Source: Palsa-506 sp963786975 | GTDB taxonomy: Bacteria > Actinomycetota > Actinomycetes > Streptosporangiales > Streptosporangiaceae | Assembly: GCA_963786975.1 (NCBI GenBank) | Contig: CAWBBE010000007.1 | Location: 49,980-113,979, forward strand | Length of the DNA: 64,000 nucleotides | Direction: 5' to 3' | Shown here: piece by piece, positions 8,767 to 20,001 of the stretch | Layout of the letters: every line of letters begins with the position of its first letter | How positions within the stretch are numbered: position 1 is the stretch's first letter | Translations under genes and position numbers: made by a program | The notes under the pieces: generated by a model | Seen by the model: the letters and a program-made list of their open reading frames with translations, nothing else | The model's database searches: none | Told to the model about the DNA's origin: nothing

Positions 8767-9779
8767 CGGCCCCGGTACTGGCCGGCCAGCTCGCGCAGCC
8801 GGGCGTGCGCGCCGCCCATCGCGGCGGCGGCGGGCAGGTACCGCTTGGGCAGCTTCGCCAGGCTGGTGTAGTTCGGGTCGCAGACGTTGGCCAGTGGCGA
8901 CTCGATCACCTGGGTGATGAGCTGGTAGGCATCCAGCGGGTCGAACCCGTACTCGGCGCCGAGCCATTGCACCATGTCCAGCTGGGCGATGCGGAACGCG
9001 TCCTCCAGCGGGCGGGCGGAGCCGGCCGACATCAGGTACTCGTCGGATTCCAGCCGCGGCCAGGGGCACGCCGCGCCCTTGATCAGGTCGACCACCAGGA
9101 CCGTGTTCATCGCGCATTCGACGGCTACGCCGCAGGTCTCGCCCTCGCCCTGGCGGGCGTGCCCGTCGCCGAGCGACAGCAGCGCGCCCTCGACGTTGAC
9201 GCCCAGGTAGCAGGTAGCGCCGGCGCGCATCTCCGGCGTGTCCATGTTGCCGCCGAACGCGTCCGGCACCAGCGCGCTGCGCACCTCCAGCATGGCCGGG
9301 GCCACGCCGACCGTGCCGTGCATCGGGTCCATCGGCAGGTCTACCGTGTACTCGCCGTGCCGGGCGGTGAACCGGCAGGTCCTGGCGGCCGCGTCCAGCT
9401 GGTAGATCCACACCAGCTCCGGCAGCGGGTCGTTCAGCAGCGCGGTCAGGTGGGTGCCGGTCAGCGCGCCGAACAGCGGGATCGTGGTGGACGCGGCCCA
9501 GTCCCTGGCCGGCTCGATCGAGACGAAGTGCACCGCGACCGTGTCGCCGGGCCCGGCGCCCTCGATGTAGAACGGCCCGGTCTGCGGGTTCACGTACGGG
9601 AACTCGCAGACCTCGGTGACCAGGTCGGTCTCGCTGCGCACCCGGCCGGCGAACGCGTCCTCGGTGAAGACCTCCAGGATGGCCGGCGGCCGGATGCGGG
9701 CTACCGGCGCGGCGCCCCCGAACGTCCAGGCGTACTGCCCTGGCTCCGGGCGGAAGGCGTGGACCTGCGGATCGCTCAT
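8763..9779 (-). CDS. Acetamidase/formamidase family protein
   Basis: 338 residues of the FmdA_AmdA family, which hydrolyses formamide or short amides to ammonia and the acid. Typical blocks are GPFYIEGAGPGDTVAVHFVS, PMHGTVGVAP, GGNMDTPEMRAGATCYLGV and LSLGDGHARQGEGE. The ATG at 9777-9779 overlaps the permease stop as TAATG, so it should be translationally coupled to the transporter; an amide or amine importer plus hydrolase pair makes sense as a nitrogen-scavenging unit. Confidence 0.88.
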   Translation of the reverse strand: MSDPQVHAFRPEPGQYAWTFGGAAPVARIRPPAILEVFTEDAFAGRVRSETDLVTEVCEFPYVNPQTGPFYIEGAGPGDTVAVHFVSIEPARDWAASTTIPLFGALTGTHLTALLNDPLPELVWIYQLDAAARTCRFTARHGEYTVDLPMDPMHGTVGVAPAMLEVRSALVPDAFGGNMDTPEMRAGATCYLGVNVEGALLSLGDGHARQGEGETCGVAVECAMNTVLVVDLIKGAACPWPRLESDEYLMSAGSARPLEDAFRIAQLDMVQWLGAEYGFDPLDAYQLITQVIESPLANVCDPNYTSLAKLPKRYLPAAAAMGGAHARLRELAGQYRGR

Positions 9780-11245
9780 TACTCGCCGACCTCCAGTTCG
9801 TCCAGGTGCACCAGCCCGACCTCGGTGACCCGGCGCGGGTCGGTCCGGTACAGGTAGATCAGGTAGATCACCCCGAGGATCATGAAGCCGCCCACGCCCG
9901 GGCCCATGTAGGAGACCGGCGGCGCGAGCGGCGCGATGAAGCTGAACACGTCGATGCCGGCCGCGGTGAGCCAGGCGGGCACGAACGTGATGATGCCGAG
10001 CACCGGGATGATCACGTGCAGCAGCCAGTTGAAGCCGCCGCGCCGGGTGAAGAAGCCGATGCACGCGGCGTTCATCAGGATGTAGATCGCGGCGAGCACG
10101 ATGACCAGGGCGGTGGCGACCATCACGAAGGCGGTCACCGGGTCATAGCCGAGGCCGAGGCCGAGCGTCACCGCGACCGTCACCGCGAACGCGGTCAGGA
10201 TCGCCGTCTGCGGGGACCGGTGCTTGCGGCTCACCTGCGCGAGGAAGCGCGGGAAGGCCCCGATCCGGCCCATCGCCTACGCCGTCCGGCTGGACACGTT
10301 CACGCCCGCGTTGGCGTTGGCGATGGTGGAGTTGACGATGGCCAGGAAGACGAAGAACCAGAAGGCCCCGTACAGCGACCTGGCCAGGCCCTCCCAGGAC
10401 GCGCTGCCGGTCCCGGTGGTGAAGTTGTGGAACTCGGCGGGCCCGAAGGCCACATCGACCGCGTAGGTGGTGAACACGTAAAGGGCACCGATCAGCAGGG
10501 TGGCCAGCAGCACCGCCCGCTGGATGGTCCGCCGCGGGTTCCTCGCCTCCTCGGCCAGCGGGGCGGCGCCCTCGAACCCGCCGAACGCGAGGATCGTGTA
10601 GACCGAGCCGGCGATGATCCCGGTCAGGCCCTTGAAGCCGGGCTGGGTGTACTTGGTGGTGAAGACCGACAGCGTGTTGCCGCTGCCCGCGTGCACGACG
10701 AAGAAGATGGCCAGCACCAGGAAGACGCCGATCTCGAACAGCCCGAGCACCGTGCCCAGGCGGGCCGACGTGCGGATGCCGTAGAAGCCGGCCGCGAGCA
10801 CGATCACCGCGCCGGCCAGCGCCCACGGCCACCACAGGTTCGCCGGGTAGCCGTGGAACTCGGAGTTCAGCGTGGCTGCGGTGGTGAAGCCGAGCTGGAG
10901 CAGCACCAGCGGCGGGATCAGCAATCCGACCAGCACATAGCCCCAGGCGACCAGGAAGCCGATGGAGGGGTGCAGGCCGCGGGCCGCATAGGTCGCCAGC
11001 GAGCCGGCCGACGGCATCTCGCGGGCCAGCAGGCCGATGCTGCAGGCGCAGAACAGGCAGGCGATCAGCGCGAAGACCACCGCGAGCGGCAGCGATCCGC
11101 CCGCGAACGCCACCCCGGCCGGGATCGACGCGGCGATGGCGGCGCCCGGCGCCATGTCGGTGATGCTCTGGAAAAGGACCTCGCGCAGGCCGATGGCGTC
11201 ACGGCGGAGTCCGGCCGGTGCTGCTGTGCGGGCCGCTGCTGTCAA
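9779..11245 (-). pseudogene. APC-family amino acid/amine permease with an in-frame amber stop
   Basis: A polytopic APC transporter of about 488 codons. The N-terminal QSITDMAPGAAIAASIPAGV and the central FEGAAPLAEEARNPRR loop are diagnostic. The frame stays constant, but a TAG at 10277-10279 stands where related proteins have an aromatic or hydrophobic residue (SSRTA-stop-AMGRIGAF); one base change from TAC would explain it. About 166 C-terminal codons, including several membrane helices, follow in the same frame. It is either recently inactivated or a base error. It is the first gene of a unit with the downstream formamidase. Confidence 0.82.
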
Positions 11246-11438
11246 TGCTGCCTCCGGTGCGTGCGGGGCCTGATGCTACCGGGATGATCTCATGCCCGCC
11301 TTCGCCGAAGTAGGCCCAGATTGCGTGGTCCGTTCCGCCGCCGGGCGGCGGATTTCGGTACCAGCAGGCCGCCGTCAGCGGCATCGCGGCCAGCCGGGAA
11401 AGGTTAAAGCCGGGCCCTGGCCCCGGGCGGCACGTGCC

Positions 11439-11975
11439 TCACTGCGGATCCCGGCGATCCTCCCGGCTGAGCGTGGCCGGGTCGGGTTCCTGCCGGGGCA
11501 GCGAGACGTCGGCGCTGATGTCGCCGGCCAGCCGGACGACGTCACCGTCGGCCAGCCGGACTCCGGTGCCGGGCAGCACCCGGTCGCCGTTGACGAAGGT
11601 CCCGTTCGTGGAGTGCTCGTCCCGGATGGTCGCATGACCGGCATCGTCGACGGTGACCGTCGCGTGCCGCCTTGACACGTTCTCGTAGCCGGCGAACGCG
11701 GCGGCTACCAGGGAGTCCTCCGGATCCCGCCCGAGCAGCAGGGAGGTTCCCGCGGGTACCTCCACGTTGCCGGCCGGGAAGGCCAGCCGCAGCACCGTGG
11801 GGGAGATCGGGCCCTTCTTGTCTTCTCCCTTCAGGTACTCCTGCATGACGGTCACCGAGGCGGGCGGGTCATCGTCCCGGGCCCGCGCCCGCGGCAGGTT
11901 GGCGCCGCAGGTAAAACAGATCAGGTCGGCCGCCTTGATCTCGGCAGCACAGACGGGGCAGGTCAGGGTCGCCAT
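11439..11975 (-). CDS. Zinc-ribbon and FHA-domain protein
   Basis: 178 residues. The N-terminus is a zinc ribbon (CPVCAAEI, then CFTCGANLP), followed by a linker and a C-terminal FHA domain: LLLGRDPEDSLVAA, SRRHATV, NGTFVNGDRVLPG, LADGDVVRLAG. FHA domains read phosphothreonine, so it is a likely partner of Ser/Thr kinases of the Pkn type. The ATG at 11975 was chosen because GGAGG sits six bases upstream; longer frames exist but lack a ribosome site. Target unknown. Confidence 0.85.
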   Translation of the reverse strand: MATLTCPVCAAEIKAADLICFTCGANLPRARARDDDPPASVTVMQEYLKGEDKKGPISPTVLRLAFPAGNVEVPAGTSLLLGRDPEDSLVAAAFAGYENVSRRHATVTVDDAGHATIRDEHSTNGTFVNGDRVLPGTGVRLADGDVVRLAGDISADVSLPRQEPDPATLSREDRRDPQ

Positions 11976-12481
11976 CAACATCCTCCACGGGGGTGCTAAG
12001 GCCTCTAGGGCACGGCCGGTTGCGCGCACCGCGCCGGGGACTGTCTCGCTTCCCGCGCCAAACCTTAGCCGCGTTCTTCATGTTCCCATGTGCGTTGTAC
12101 CGCTTTAGGGCGGCTACCGGGCATGCCGTTCCCGTCGCCCGCGCCGTGCCTGCCAGCCGGATCACCGTCCGGGGCGGGGTGCCGCCCCGGGCCGGGCCCG
12201 GGTTCCGGGCCGTTGCGCAGCTTCGGCACATCCTCCATCAGGCGCATCGGGTCCGGATTGGCCGGATGCTCGAGCACCTGGTCGGCGGGGCCCGATTCGG
12301 CCAGCCGCTGCGGGTTGGCATTCCGGCCGAGGACCGCGTTCGCCGCGTGCTCGGTTGCGGCCGCTGGACAGCAGTCAGGACGCCGCCGACGCTTCCCGCC
12401 GGTGCCCGGCGGGCCGGCAGTAGCATCGCAGGCACCAGCCGCGTCACCGCAGCGGCGGCATCCTGCGAAGGGGTTAGCGAG
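11976..12481. other. Intergenic between divergent genes
   Basis: About 500 bases between the FHA gene and the acyl-CoA dehydrogenase gene. I see no supported coding frame; it presumably holds both promoters. A GAAGGG at about 12467 serves the dehydrogenase. Confidence 0.5.
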
Positions 12482-13654
12482 ATGATCAGCTTCAGGCTGG
12501 GTGATGAGCATGAGCAGCTCCGCCTGACCGTCGCCGGTTTCGCGCGCGACGTGGTGGCGCCGGCTATCGGCGGCTTCTACGAGCGCAACGAGTTCCCCTA
12601 CGAGATCGTCGCCAGGATGGCCAAGCTCGGCCTGTTCGGCCTGCCCTTCCCGGAGGAGTACGGCGGGATGGGCGGCGACTATTTCGCCCTCTGCGTCGCC
12701 GTACACGAGCTGGCCAGGGTCGATTCGTCGGTAGCGATCACGCTGGAGGCGGCCGTGTCGCTCGGCGCCATGCCGCTCTTCCGGTTCGGCTCGGCGGAGC
12801 AGCGCGAACGCTGGCTACCCGCGCTGTGCCACGGGGACCGGCTGGCCGCCTTCGGGCTCACCGAGCCGGGCGGCGGCTCGGACATCGCCGGGGGGATGCG
12901 CACCACGGCCCGGCTGGACGGCGGCGAGTGGGTAATCGACGGCAGCAAGGCGTTCATCACGAATGCCGGCACGTCGATCACTTCCCTGGTCACGGCGCTG
13001 GCGATCACCGGCAGGCAGGACGATGGCCGGGCTGAGATCTCCTCGATTGTCGTCCCGGCCGGCACCCCCGGGCTAACCATCGCGCCGGAGTACTCAAAGG
13101 TGGGCTGGTGCGCGTCCGACACCAGGGATCTGGCCTTTGCCTCCTGCCGGGTTCCGGCCGGGAACCTGCTCGGCGAGCGCGGCCGCGGCTACGCGCAGTT
13201 CCTGCAGACGCTGGACGAGGGCCGGGTGGCGATCGCCGCGCTGGCGGCCGGCCTGGCGCAGGGCTGCGTGGACGAGTGCCTGGGCCATGTCAGCGAGCGG
13301 ACCGCGTTCGGTCACCGGCTCAGTCACTACCAGGGCATCCAGTTCAAGATCGCGGATATGGAGGCGCGCGCGCACGCGGCCAGGCTGGCCTGGTATGACG
13401 CGGCCGCCCGGGTTGCCGCGGGCGAGCCCGTCAAGAAGCAGGCCGCAATCGCGAAACTGACCTGCTCTAACGCCGCCATGGCGAACGCGCGCGATGCCAC
13501 CCAGATATTCGGCGGCTACGGCTTCATGAACGAATTCCCGGTGGCGCGGTTCTACCGGGACGCCAAGGTCCTGGAGATAGGCGAGGGCACGTCAGAAGTG
13601 CAGCGGATGGTCATCGCCCGCTCGCTCGGGCTGGGGCGGCAGGGCGGCAGCTAA
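12482..13654 (+). CDS. Acyl-CoA dehydrogenase
   Basis: 390 residues with all family signatures: LGLFGLPFPEEYGGMGGDY, FGLTEPGGGSD in the FAD/substrate loop, SKAFITNAG, the QIFGGYGFMNEF helix and LEIGEGTSEVQRMVIAR, whose Glu lies at the catalytic base position of the short/medium-chain branch. Oxidises an acyl-CoA thioester to the enoyl-CoA with FAD and passes electrons to ETF. Chain-length preference cannot be called. The ATG at 12482 follows a GAAGGG. Confidence 0.92.
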   Translation: MISFRLGDEHEQLRLTVAGFARDVVAPAIGGFYERNEFPYEIVARMAKLGLFGLPFPEEYGGMGGDYFALCVAVHELARVDSSVAITLEAAVSLGAMPLFRFGSAEQRERWLPALCHGDRLAAFGLTEPGGGSDIAGGMRTTARLDGGEWVIDGSKAFITNAGTSITSLVTALAITGRQDDGRAEISSIVVPAGTPGLTIAPEYSKVGWCASDTRDLAFASCRVPAGNLLGERGRGYAQFLQTLDEGRVAIAALAAGLAQGCVDECLGHVSERTAFGHRLSHYQGIQFKIADMEARAHAARLAWYDAAARVAAGEPVKKQAAIAKLTCSNAAMANARDATQIFGGYGFMNEFPVARFYRDAKVLEIGEGTSEVQRMVIARSLGLGRQGGS

Positions 13655-13740
13655 GCCCGGTGGCCGATGGCTACCGGGGGTTCGACGCCGGATCGCGTGG
13701 GTAGCTGCCGAACTGCTTGCCTTGGTCACAAGGTACCGTT

Positions 13741-14014
13741 ACCCTGTCGATCGATACTTTTGCCCGGCTTTCGCAGGTGGGCACTCTCGAGGAAGTGGAC
13801 GTCTCGGTCATCGGAATTCCATTCGACGCTGGGCGTCACTTTCGAGTCGGCGGGCGTTTGGCCAGACGCCCGCCGCGCCGTGTCGGCACGCCTGCGCCGG
13901 TACAGCCCGGCGCTCCACGTCAAGCCGTCCGAGGTGCTCTCCTGCGCTGGCCGCGCCGACGCATCGATCGTGCCGGGCACTTTCGAGCGCGGCTACGAGG
14001 TGATCGAACGCTAA
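13741..14014 (+). pseudogene. Agmatinase/ureohydrolase N-terminal remnant
   Basis: Short stretches read like the start of an agmatinase (SpeB family): FARLSQVGTLEEVDVSVIGI then PFDAG in one frame, and WPDARRAVSARLRRYSPAL in the next, with a frameshift near 13835. Only about 90 residues are represented and none of the metal-binding region (GGDH, DAHxD) is present, so it cannot be active. It sits directly upstream of the oligopeptide transporter operon; the functional link, if any, is lost. Confidence 0.5.
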
Positions 14015-14147
14015 TTCCGCCGCTCGTCGAAGCGGCGTTCGCGCCCGGGCTACGACCCGGTGGGTGACGGCGGCGCTGGCCGCTAGGGTCGCGGACGAGA
14101 TGTGAGCATGGTGGCGCTTCGGCGGCTGGATGCGAGACGGAGGCAAG

Positions 14148-15797
14148 ATGGCAAGCTGGGACAGGCGGTTCAGCCGTCGGCAGTTCATTCGGGGAGCCGG
14201 CGGGGTGGCTTCCGGTGTGGTGGCGGGCGGCATGCTCGCGGCCTGTGGCGGCTCGACCCCCACGTCGACCAAGCAGAAGGCGACGGGATCGGCGCTGAAC
14301 CGCGATCCGGAAACGCTGATCGTGGCGATGGACGCGTTCACGGCCGACTTCGACCCGGCGTCGTATTTCCTGCTATCAGCAATCGTGCCCGACTTCGGGA
14401 TCTATGACTCACTGATGCGCATGGAGGGCAACAGCGCTACCGCTACGAAGCCGTGGCTAGCGCAAAAGATCACGACTAACGGCGACAAGAGCGTATGGAC
14501 ATTCGAGCTGCGATCCGGCGTCAAGTACAGCGACGGAACGCCGTTCGACGGCAACGCCCTGAAGGAAGCGTACACTCGCACGATCACGGCGGGACTCGGC
14601 GCTGGCTCGACCCTCGGGACCTACATCACCGACCCCAAGCAGATCGTCGTGAAGGGTCCGGGCACGGTCATCATGGATCTCGGCACCCCGGTGCCGCGGT
14701 TCGACCTGCTGCTCGCCTCGCAGTACGGCATGGGCATCGTGAACCCGAGCGTGGCGAAGCGAGGGCACAACTACCTGGAGTCGCACTCCGCCGGGACCGG
14801 CGCCTATATGGTCCAGAGCGTGTCGCCAGGCAGCCAGATCGTCATGACGCGCAACCCGCACTACTGGGGCGGCTGGAGCGGGTCGCACTTCAAGAAGATC
14901 ATCATCCTCCAGGTCCCGCAGGACTCGAGCCGCCGGCAGGGGATGGAGTCGGGCGACTTCGACATCGCCTTCGCATCGACCCCGCAGGACACCGAGGCGC
15001 TCAGGAGCACGCCAGGGATCGTCGTCGGCAACCAGAAGGTGCTGGGGATGGACTACGTGATCCTCGGCCAGTACGGGCCGCTTGCCTCTCCGCAGGCCCG
15101 GCAGGCGATGAACCTGCTGTTCCCGAACGATCGGTTCGCATCCGCACTGATGAAGGGAACCATCGACGCGCCGAACAGCGTGCTGCCGGATCTGATGCTG
15201 TACTCCTCCCCTGGGACCTACTCGCCGACCGTGAACGTGGCGAAAGCGAAGTCCCTGCTGAAACAGGCGGGGGTGGCACCGGGCACCCAGCTTACGTACG
15301 AGTTCTACACGGGCCAGGGCGACTCGGCGGGGCTACTGCTGCAGAGCCAGCTGTCGCTGGTAGGACTGAACGTGAAGATCGTCGAGAAGGCCTACCCGGC
15401 GTTCGTCGCCGACATCTCCACGCCAAAGCCCGTGGCACAGCGACCCGACATGGCGTACTGGTTCTGGTGGCCTGAGTACAACAGCCCGTCGGACTTCTGC
15501 TTCCCCATCCTGTCGAAGGACGGGACGCCGACTCAGCACCTGTTTAACGGGGGGTACTACGAGAACGCTACCGTCAACAACGCGATCAACAAGGGGTTTA
15601 GCGACGCGGCTGATAAACCACTACTGACGAAGCTGTGGCACCAGGCGCAGACGGTCATGGGGAATGACGATCCGCCGTGGATCCCACTCGGCCAGATCAT
15701 CGACACGAGCTATCTGCGGACTGACGTGAAGGGCTATGTGGCGAACCCCGTCTACGTGCAATCGTACGACTTCCACGCCTTGTCCCGCGCCCAGTAG
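14148..15797 (+). CDS. ABC transporter substrate-binding lipoprotein, oligopeptide (family 5) type
   Basis: 549 residues of solute-binding family 5. The N-terminus combines a twin-arginine motif (SRRQFIRG) with a lipobox ending LAAC near residue 35, so it is predicted to be Tat-exported and lipid-anchored outside the membrane. The body shows family features such as GVKYSDGTPFDGNALKEAYT and GTGAYMVQSV. The ATG at 14148 is preceded by GGAGG; an ATG six codons upstream lacks one. First gene of a five-gene transporter unit; substrates in this family are peptides, nickel or glycosides. Confidence 0.88.
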   Translation: MASWDRRFSRRQFIRGAGGVASGVVAGGMLAACGGSTPTSTKQKATGSALNRDPETLIVAMDAFTADFDPASYFLLSAIVPDFGIYDSLMRMEGNSATATKPWLAQKITTNGDKSVWTFELRSGVKYSDGTPFDGNALKEAYTRTITAGLGAGSTLGTYITDPKQIVVKGPGTVIMDLGTPVPRFDLLLASQYGMGIVNPSVAKRGHNYLESHSAGTGAYMVQSVSPGSQIVMTRNPHYWGGWSGSHFKKIIILQVPQDSSRRQGMESGDFDIAFASTPQDTEALRSTPGIVVGNQKVLGMDYVILGQYGPLASPQARQAMNLLFPNDRFASALMKGTIDAPNSVLPDLMLYSSPGTYSPTVNVAKAKSLLKQAGVAPGTQLTYEFYTGQGDSAGLLLQSQLSLVGLNVKIVEKAYPAFVADISTPKPVAQRPDMAYWFWWPEYNSPSDFCFPILSKDGTPTQHLFNGGYYENATVNNAINKGFSDAADKPLLTKLWHQAQTVMGNDDPPWIPLGQIIDTSYLRTDVKGYVANPVYVQSYDFHALSRAQ

Positions 15798-15833
15798 CAG
15801 CCAGGCTGGGCGCGGTATCAGCGGGACTGGCCG

Positions 15834-16841
15834 ATGGCCGCGTTTATTGCCAGGCGCCTCGCTTTCATGGTGTTTGTCCTGTGGGGCATCACGCTGGTCA
15901 CGTTCTTCCTGTCCCGGGTGCTGCCGGGCGACCCGGCGCGGCTGCTGGCCGGCCCGCAGGCTAGTCCCGCCGCGGTCGCCCACCTCCGCCACCTCTACGG
16001 CCTGGACGACCCGCTCATCGTCCAGTACGGGCACTACCTGCGCGGTCTCCTGCACGGTGACTTTGGGTTCTCCTTCGTCACCCGGCGGGCCGTGCGCACC
16101 GACATCGCGACGTTCCTGCCCGCCACGGTCGAGCTCGCGGGCTACGCGCTGCTGGCCGGGTTTGTGCTCGCGGTCGTCACCGGGACCGCGGCCGCCTACC
16201 GGCGGGGAACGGGCACGGACGCGGCCGGGCGCCTCACCGCGATCGCCGGGCTCTCCCTCCCGGCGTTCTGGCTCGCGCTGCTGCTGCAACTGCTGTTCCA
16301 TACCGAGCTTGGCTGGTTCCCGCTCGGCGGCCGTCTCGACCCCGGGATGGCGCCACCGCCGCACATCACCGGTCTGCTGACCGTCGACAGCCTGCTCACC
16401 GGGCACTTCGGCACCTTCGTCAACGCGGCCGAGCACCTGGTACTCCCGGTCGCCGTCCTGGCGGCCGGCGTGTACGGGCTCATGGTCCGCATCGTGCGCA
16501 CGAGCGTGCTTGACGCGCTCGGCGAGGAATACGTGCGGACGGCGGAGGCGAAAGGGCTCAGCCGCTGGCGCGTGCTGCGCCGGCACGTGCTGCGCAACGC
16601 GATGCTCCCGGCCGTGACCGTCATCGGGCTGGAGTTCGGGCTGCTCGCCGCCGGCGTCTTCGTGGTCGAGTCGGTGTTCCAGTGGCCCGGCCTCGGCAAC
16701 TACGCTTTCCAGGCCATCCAGGCCAACGACTACAACGCGACGCTGGGCGCCACGCTCGTGATCGCCGTCATGTACGTGGTGATCAACCTGCTGGTGGACA
16801 TTGCCTATCTGTACCTCGACCCGAGGATCCGGTTCGCGTGA
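15834..16841 (+). CDS. ABC transporter permease, DppB/OppB type
   Basis: 335 residues with about six membrane helices. The N-terminus (RRLAFMVFVLWGITLVTFFL) and the cytoplasmic coupling loop EEYVRTAEAKGLSRWRVLRR (EAA motif) are typical of family 5 transporters. It follows the binding protein by 36 bases, and its stop overlaps the GTG of the second permease, so it belongs to the same operon. Confidence 0.9.
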   Translation: MAAFIARRLAFMVFVLWGITLVTFFLSRVLPGDPARLLAGPQASPAAVAHLRHLYGLDDPLIVQYGHYLRGLLHGDFGFSFVTRRAVRTDIATFLPATVELAGYALLAGFVLAVVTGTAAAYRRGTGTDAAGRLTAIAGLSLPAFWLALLLQLLFHTELGWFPLGGRLDPGMAPPPHITGLLTVDSLLTGHFGTFVNAAEHLVLPVAVLAAGVYGLMVRIVRTSVLDALGEEYVRTAEAKGLSRWRVLRRHVLRNAMLPAVTVIGLEFGLLAAGVFVVESVFQWPGLGNYAFQAIQANDYNATLGATLVIAVMYVVINLLVDIAYLYLDPRIRFA

Positions 16842-17758
16842 TCGATCAGGGTGCGGCCGAGCGAGGGCGCCTGGCCGGGACGGCCACCGGACGGCTGCGG
16901 GGGGCGCCGGAGGCGGTGCGGCCGTTCCTCGCCGAGTCGTGGCTGAACGTCCTCGGGGTCGCTATCGTCGCGCTGGTCCTGCTGCTCGCGGTGGCGGGCC
17001 CGTACATCGCACCGCAGAACCCGGACCAGGTCAACCTGTTCGCCGTGCTCCAGCCGCCCTCGGTGCACCACTGGTTCGGGACCGACAGCCTCGGGCGGGA
17101 CCTGTTCAGCCGGGTTCTGGTCGGCACCCGCATCTCGGTCGAGGTCGCGGTCATCATCCTGTCGCTGTCGGTGACGTTCGGGACGGCCGTCGGCATCGTG
17201 TCTGGCCTGGCCAGCGGCCTCGTCGATGAGATCGTCATGCGGGTCACCGACCTGTTCCTGGCCTTCCCCGGGTTCATCCTGGCGGCGGCGATCGCCGCGA
17301 CGCTCGGCCCGAGCCTGCAGCACACCGTGCTCGCGCTGGCGGTGGTCTTCTGGCCCTGGTACACGCGGCTCATCCGCGGGCAGGTGCTGTCGCTGCGGGA
17401 GCGCGAGTACGTCCTCGCCGCCCGGCTGGCCCGCGCCGGGACGATATGGATCGCCACCCGGCACCTGCTACGGAACGTGCTGGCCATCGTCATCGTCCAG
17501 GTGTCGCTGGACGTCGGCTACGCGATCCTCGCGACATCGTCGCTGAGCTTCCTCGGGCTGGGGGCGCAGCCGCCGTCGCCCGAATGGGGGGCGATCATCG
17601 CCGACGGCCGCAGCTACATCCAGACCGCATGGTGGTGGTCCACGTTCGCCGGGATCGCGCTCGCGCTGACCGTGCTGGGATTCAACCTGCTCGGCGACGG
17701 CCTGCGGGACTGGATCGACCCGCGGCTGCGGGGGAGCATCGGCGGGGTGCAGGAGTGA
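16838..17758 (+). CDS. ABC transporter permease, DppC/OppC type
   Basis: 306 residues. Periplasmic loop HHWFGTDSLGRDLFSRVL and the EAA loop REREYVLAARLARAGTIWI are diagnostic for the DppC partner of DppB. It begins with GTG overlapping the upstream stop by three bases (GTGA) and ends in a similar overlap with the ATPase gene, indicating tight translational coupling along the operon. Confidence 0.9.
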   Translation: MIDQGAAERGRLAGTATGRLRGAPEAVRPFLAESWLNVLGVAIVALVLLLAVAGPYIAPQNPDQVNLFAVLQPPSVHHWFGTDSLGRDLFSRVLVGTRISVEVAVIILSLSVTFGTAVGIVSGLASGLVDEIVMRVTDLFLAFPGFILAAAIAATLGPSLQHTVLALAVVFWPWYTRLIRGQVLSLREREYVLAARLARAGTIWIATRHLLRNVLAIVIVQVSLDVGYAILATSSLSFLGLGAQPPSPEWGAIIADGRSYIQTAWWWSTFAGIALALTVLGFNLLGDGLRDWIDPRLRGSIGGVQE

Positions 17759-18882
17759 GCGCGGACAGCCGCGCCCAGGCGGCGGCGGGCGACGCGGTGC
17801 TCCGCGTGCGCGACCTCGCCGTGCGCTTCGACAGCGGCCGGAATGTCGTGCACGCCGTGAACGGGGTGAGCTTCGAGCTGGAAGCCGGCGGGGCGCTCGG
17901 GCTGGTGGGGGAGTCAGGTTCGGGCAAGAGCGTGACCAGCCTGGCCATCCTCCGCCTGCTGCCGCGTCACACGGCCAGGATCGCGGCCGGCGAGATCTGG
18001 TTCGGCGGCCGCGACCTGATCGGGCTGACCGACCGCGAGATGCGCGGCCTCCGTGGCAAGGAGATTCTCGCTCGTCCCGCAGGACCCGATGAGCGGGCTG
18101 AACCCGGTGCTGACGATCGGCGAGCAGGTCGCCGAGACGATCCAGGCCCACGAGGACGTGCGCCGGGGCGAAGCGCGGCGCCGGGCCACGGAACTGCTGG
18201 GCGCTGTCGGCATCCCCCGGCCGGGCGACCAGCTGCGCCGCTACCCGCACCAGTTCAGCGGCGGCATGCGCCAGCGCGTGCTGATCGCGATCGCGCTGGC
18301 GCTCCGGCCGACGCTGCTGATCGCCGACGAGCCGACCACCGCCCTCGACGTCACGGTGCAGGCCCAGGTGCTCGAACTGCTCCACCAGCTCACCGTCCAG
18401 CGCGGCACCGCGATCCTGCTGATCAGCCACGATCTGGGGATCATGGCCCGGATGACGCGGCGGATCGCGGTGATGTACGCGGGCCACCTGGTCGAGTCCG
18501 CGCCCACCGCCGAGATCTTCGCCCGCCCGCATCACCCCTACACGGTCGGGCTGCTCCGCTCGATCCCCCGCGTCGCCGGCGTGGGACGGCCGCTGACGCA
18601 CATCGCCGGCGCGCCGCCCGAGCCCGGCCGGCTGCCGCCTGGCTGCCCCTTCGCCCCCCGGTGCAGCTGGGCGCTGGAGGCCTGCTGGGAGGAGATGCCG
18701 CCGCTCACGCCGCTGGAAACGGACTGGAGGGCCGACGGGCCGCGGCCCGGCGCCGGCCTGCACCTGCTCGCGTGCCACAACCCGGTCGCGCCGGGCGAGG
18801 CCGACGCGGGAGAGCCCGCGCGGCCCGGGTTCCGGCCGGCCCCGCCGCCGCCCGGGTACGAGCCCGTCACCGGGGAGACAGC

Positions 18883-18886
<4 letters not shown>
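17755..18886 (+). CDS. ABC transporter ATPase, OppD/DppD type, one-base frameshift
   Basis: Walker A GESGSGKS near residue 53, then after the shift the Q-loop LVPQDPMSGLNP, signature FSGGMRQRVLIA and Walker B LLIADEPTTALD, followed by the C-terminal oligopeptide domain with clustered Cys (CPFAPRCSWALEAC). An extra base in GAGATTCTCG at about 18065 breaks the frame between LRGKEI and SLVPQD. Everything on both sides is intact, so either the transporter lost one ATPase very recently or the base is an error. Confidence 0.85.
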
Positions 18887-19962
<1,076 letters not shown>

Positions 19963-20001
19963 GCGCCTCCGCCCGCTGCGGCCCTGACCGCGTGGCGGCA
20001 G

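Noticed and set aside
9806..11287. 493-codon plus-strand frame opposite the permease
   Set aside because: Asp/Glu/Arg/Gln-rich low-complexity translation typical of the antisense of a membrane protein; no ribosome site.
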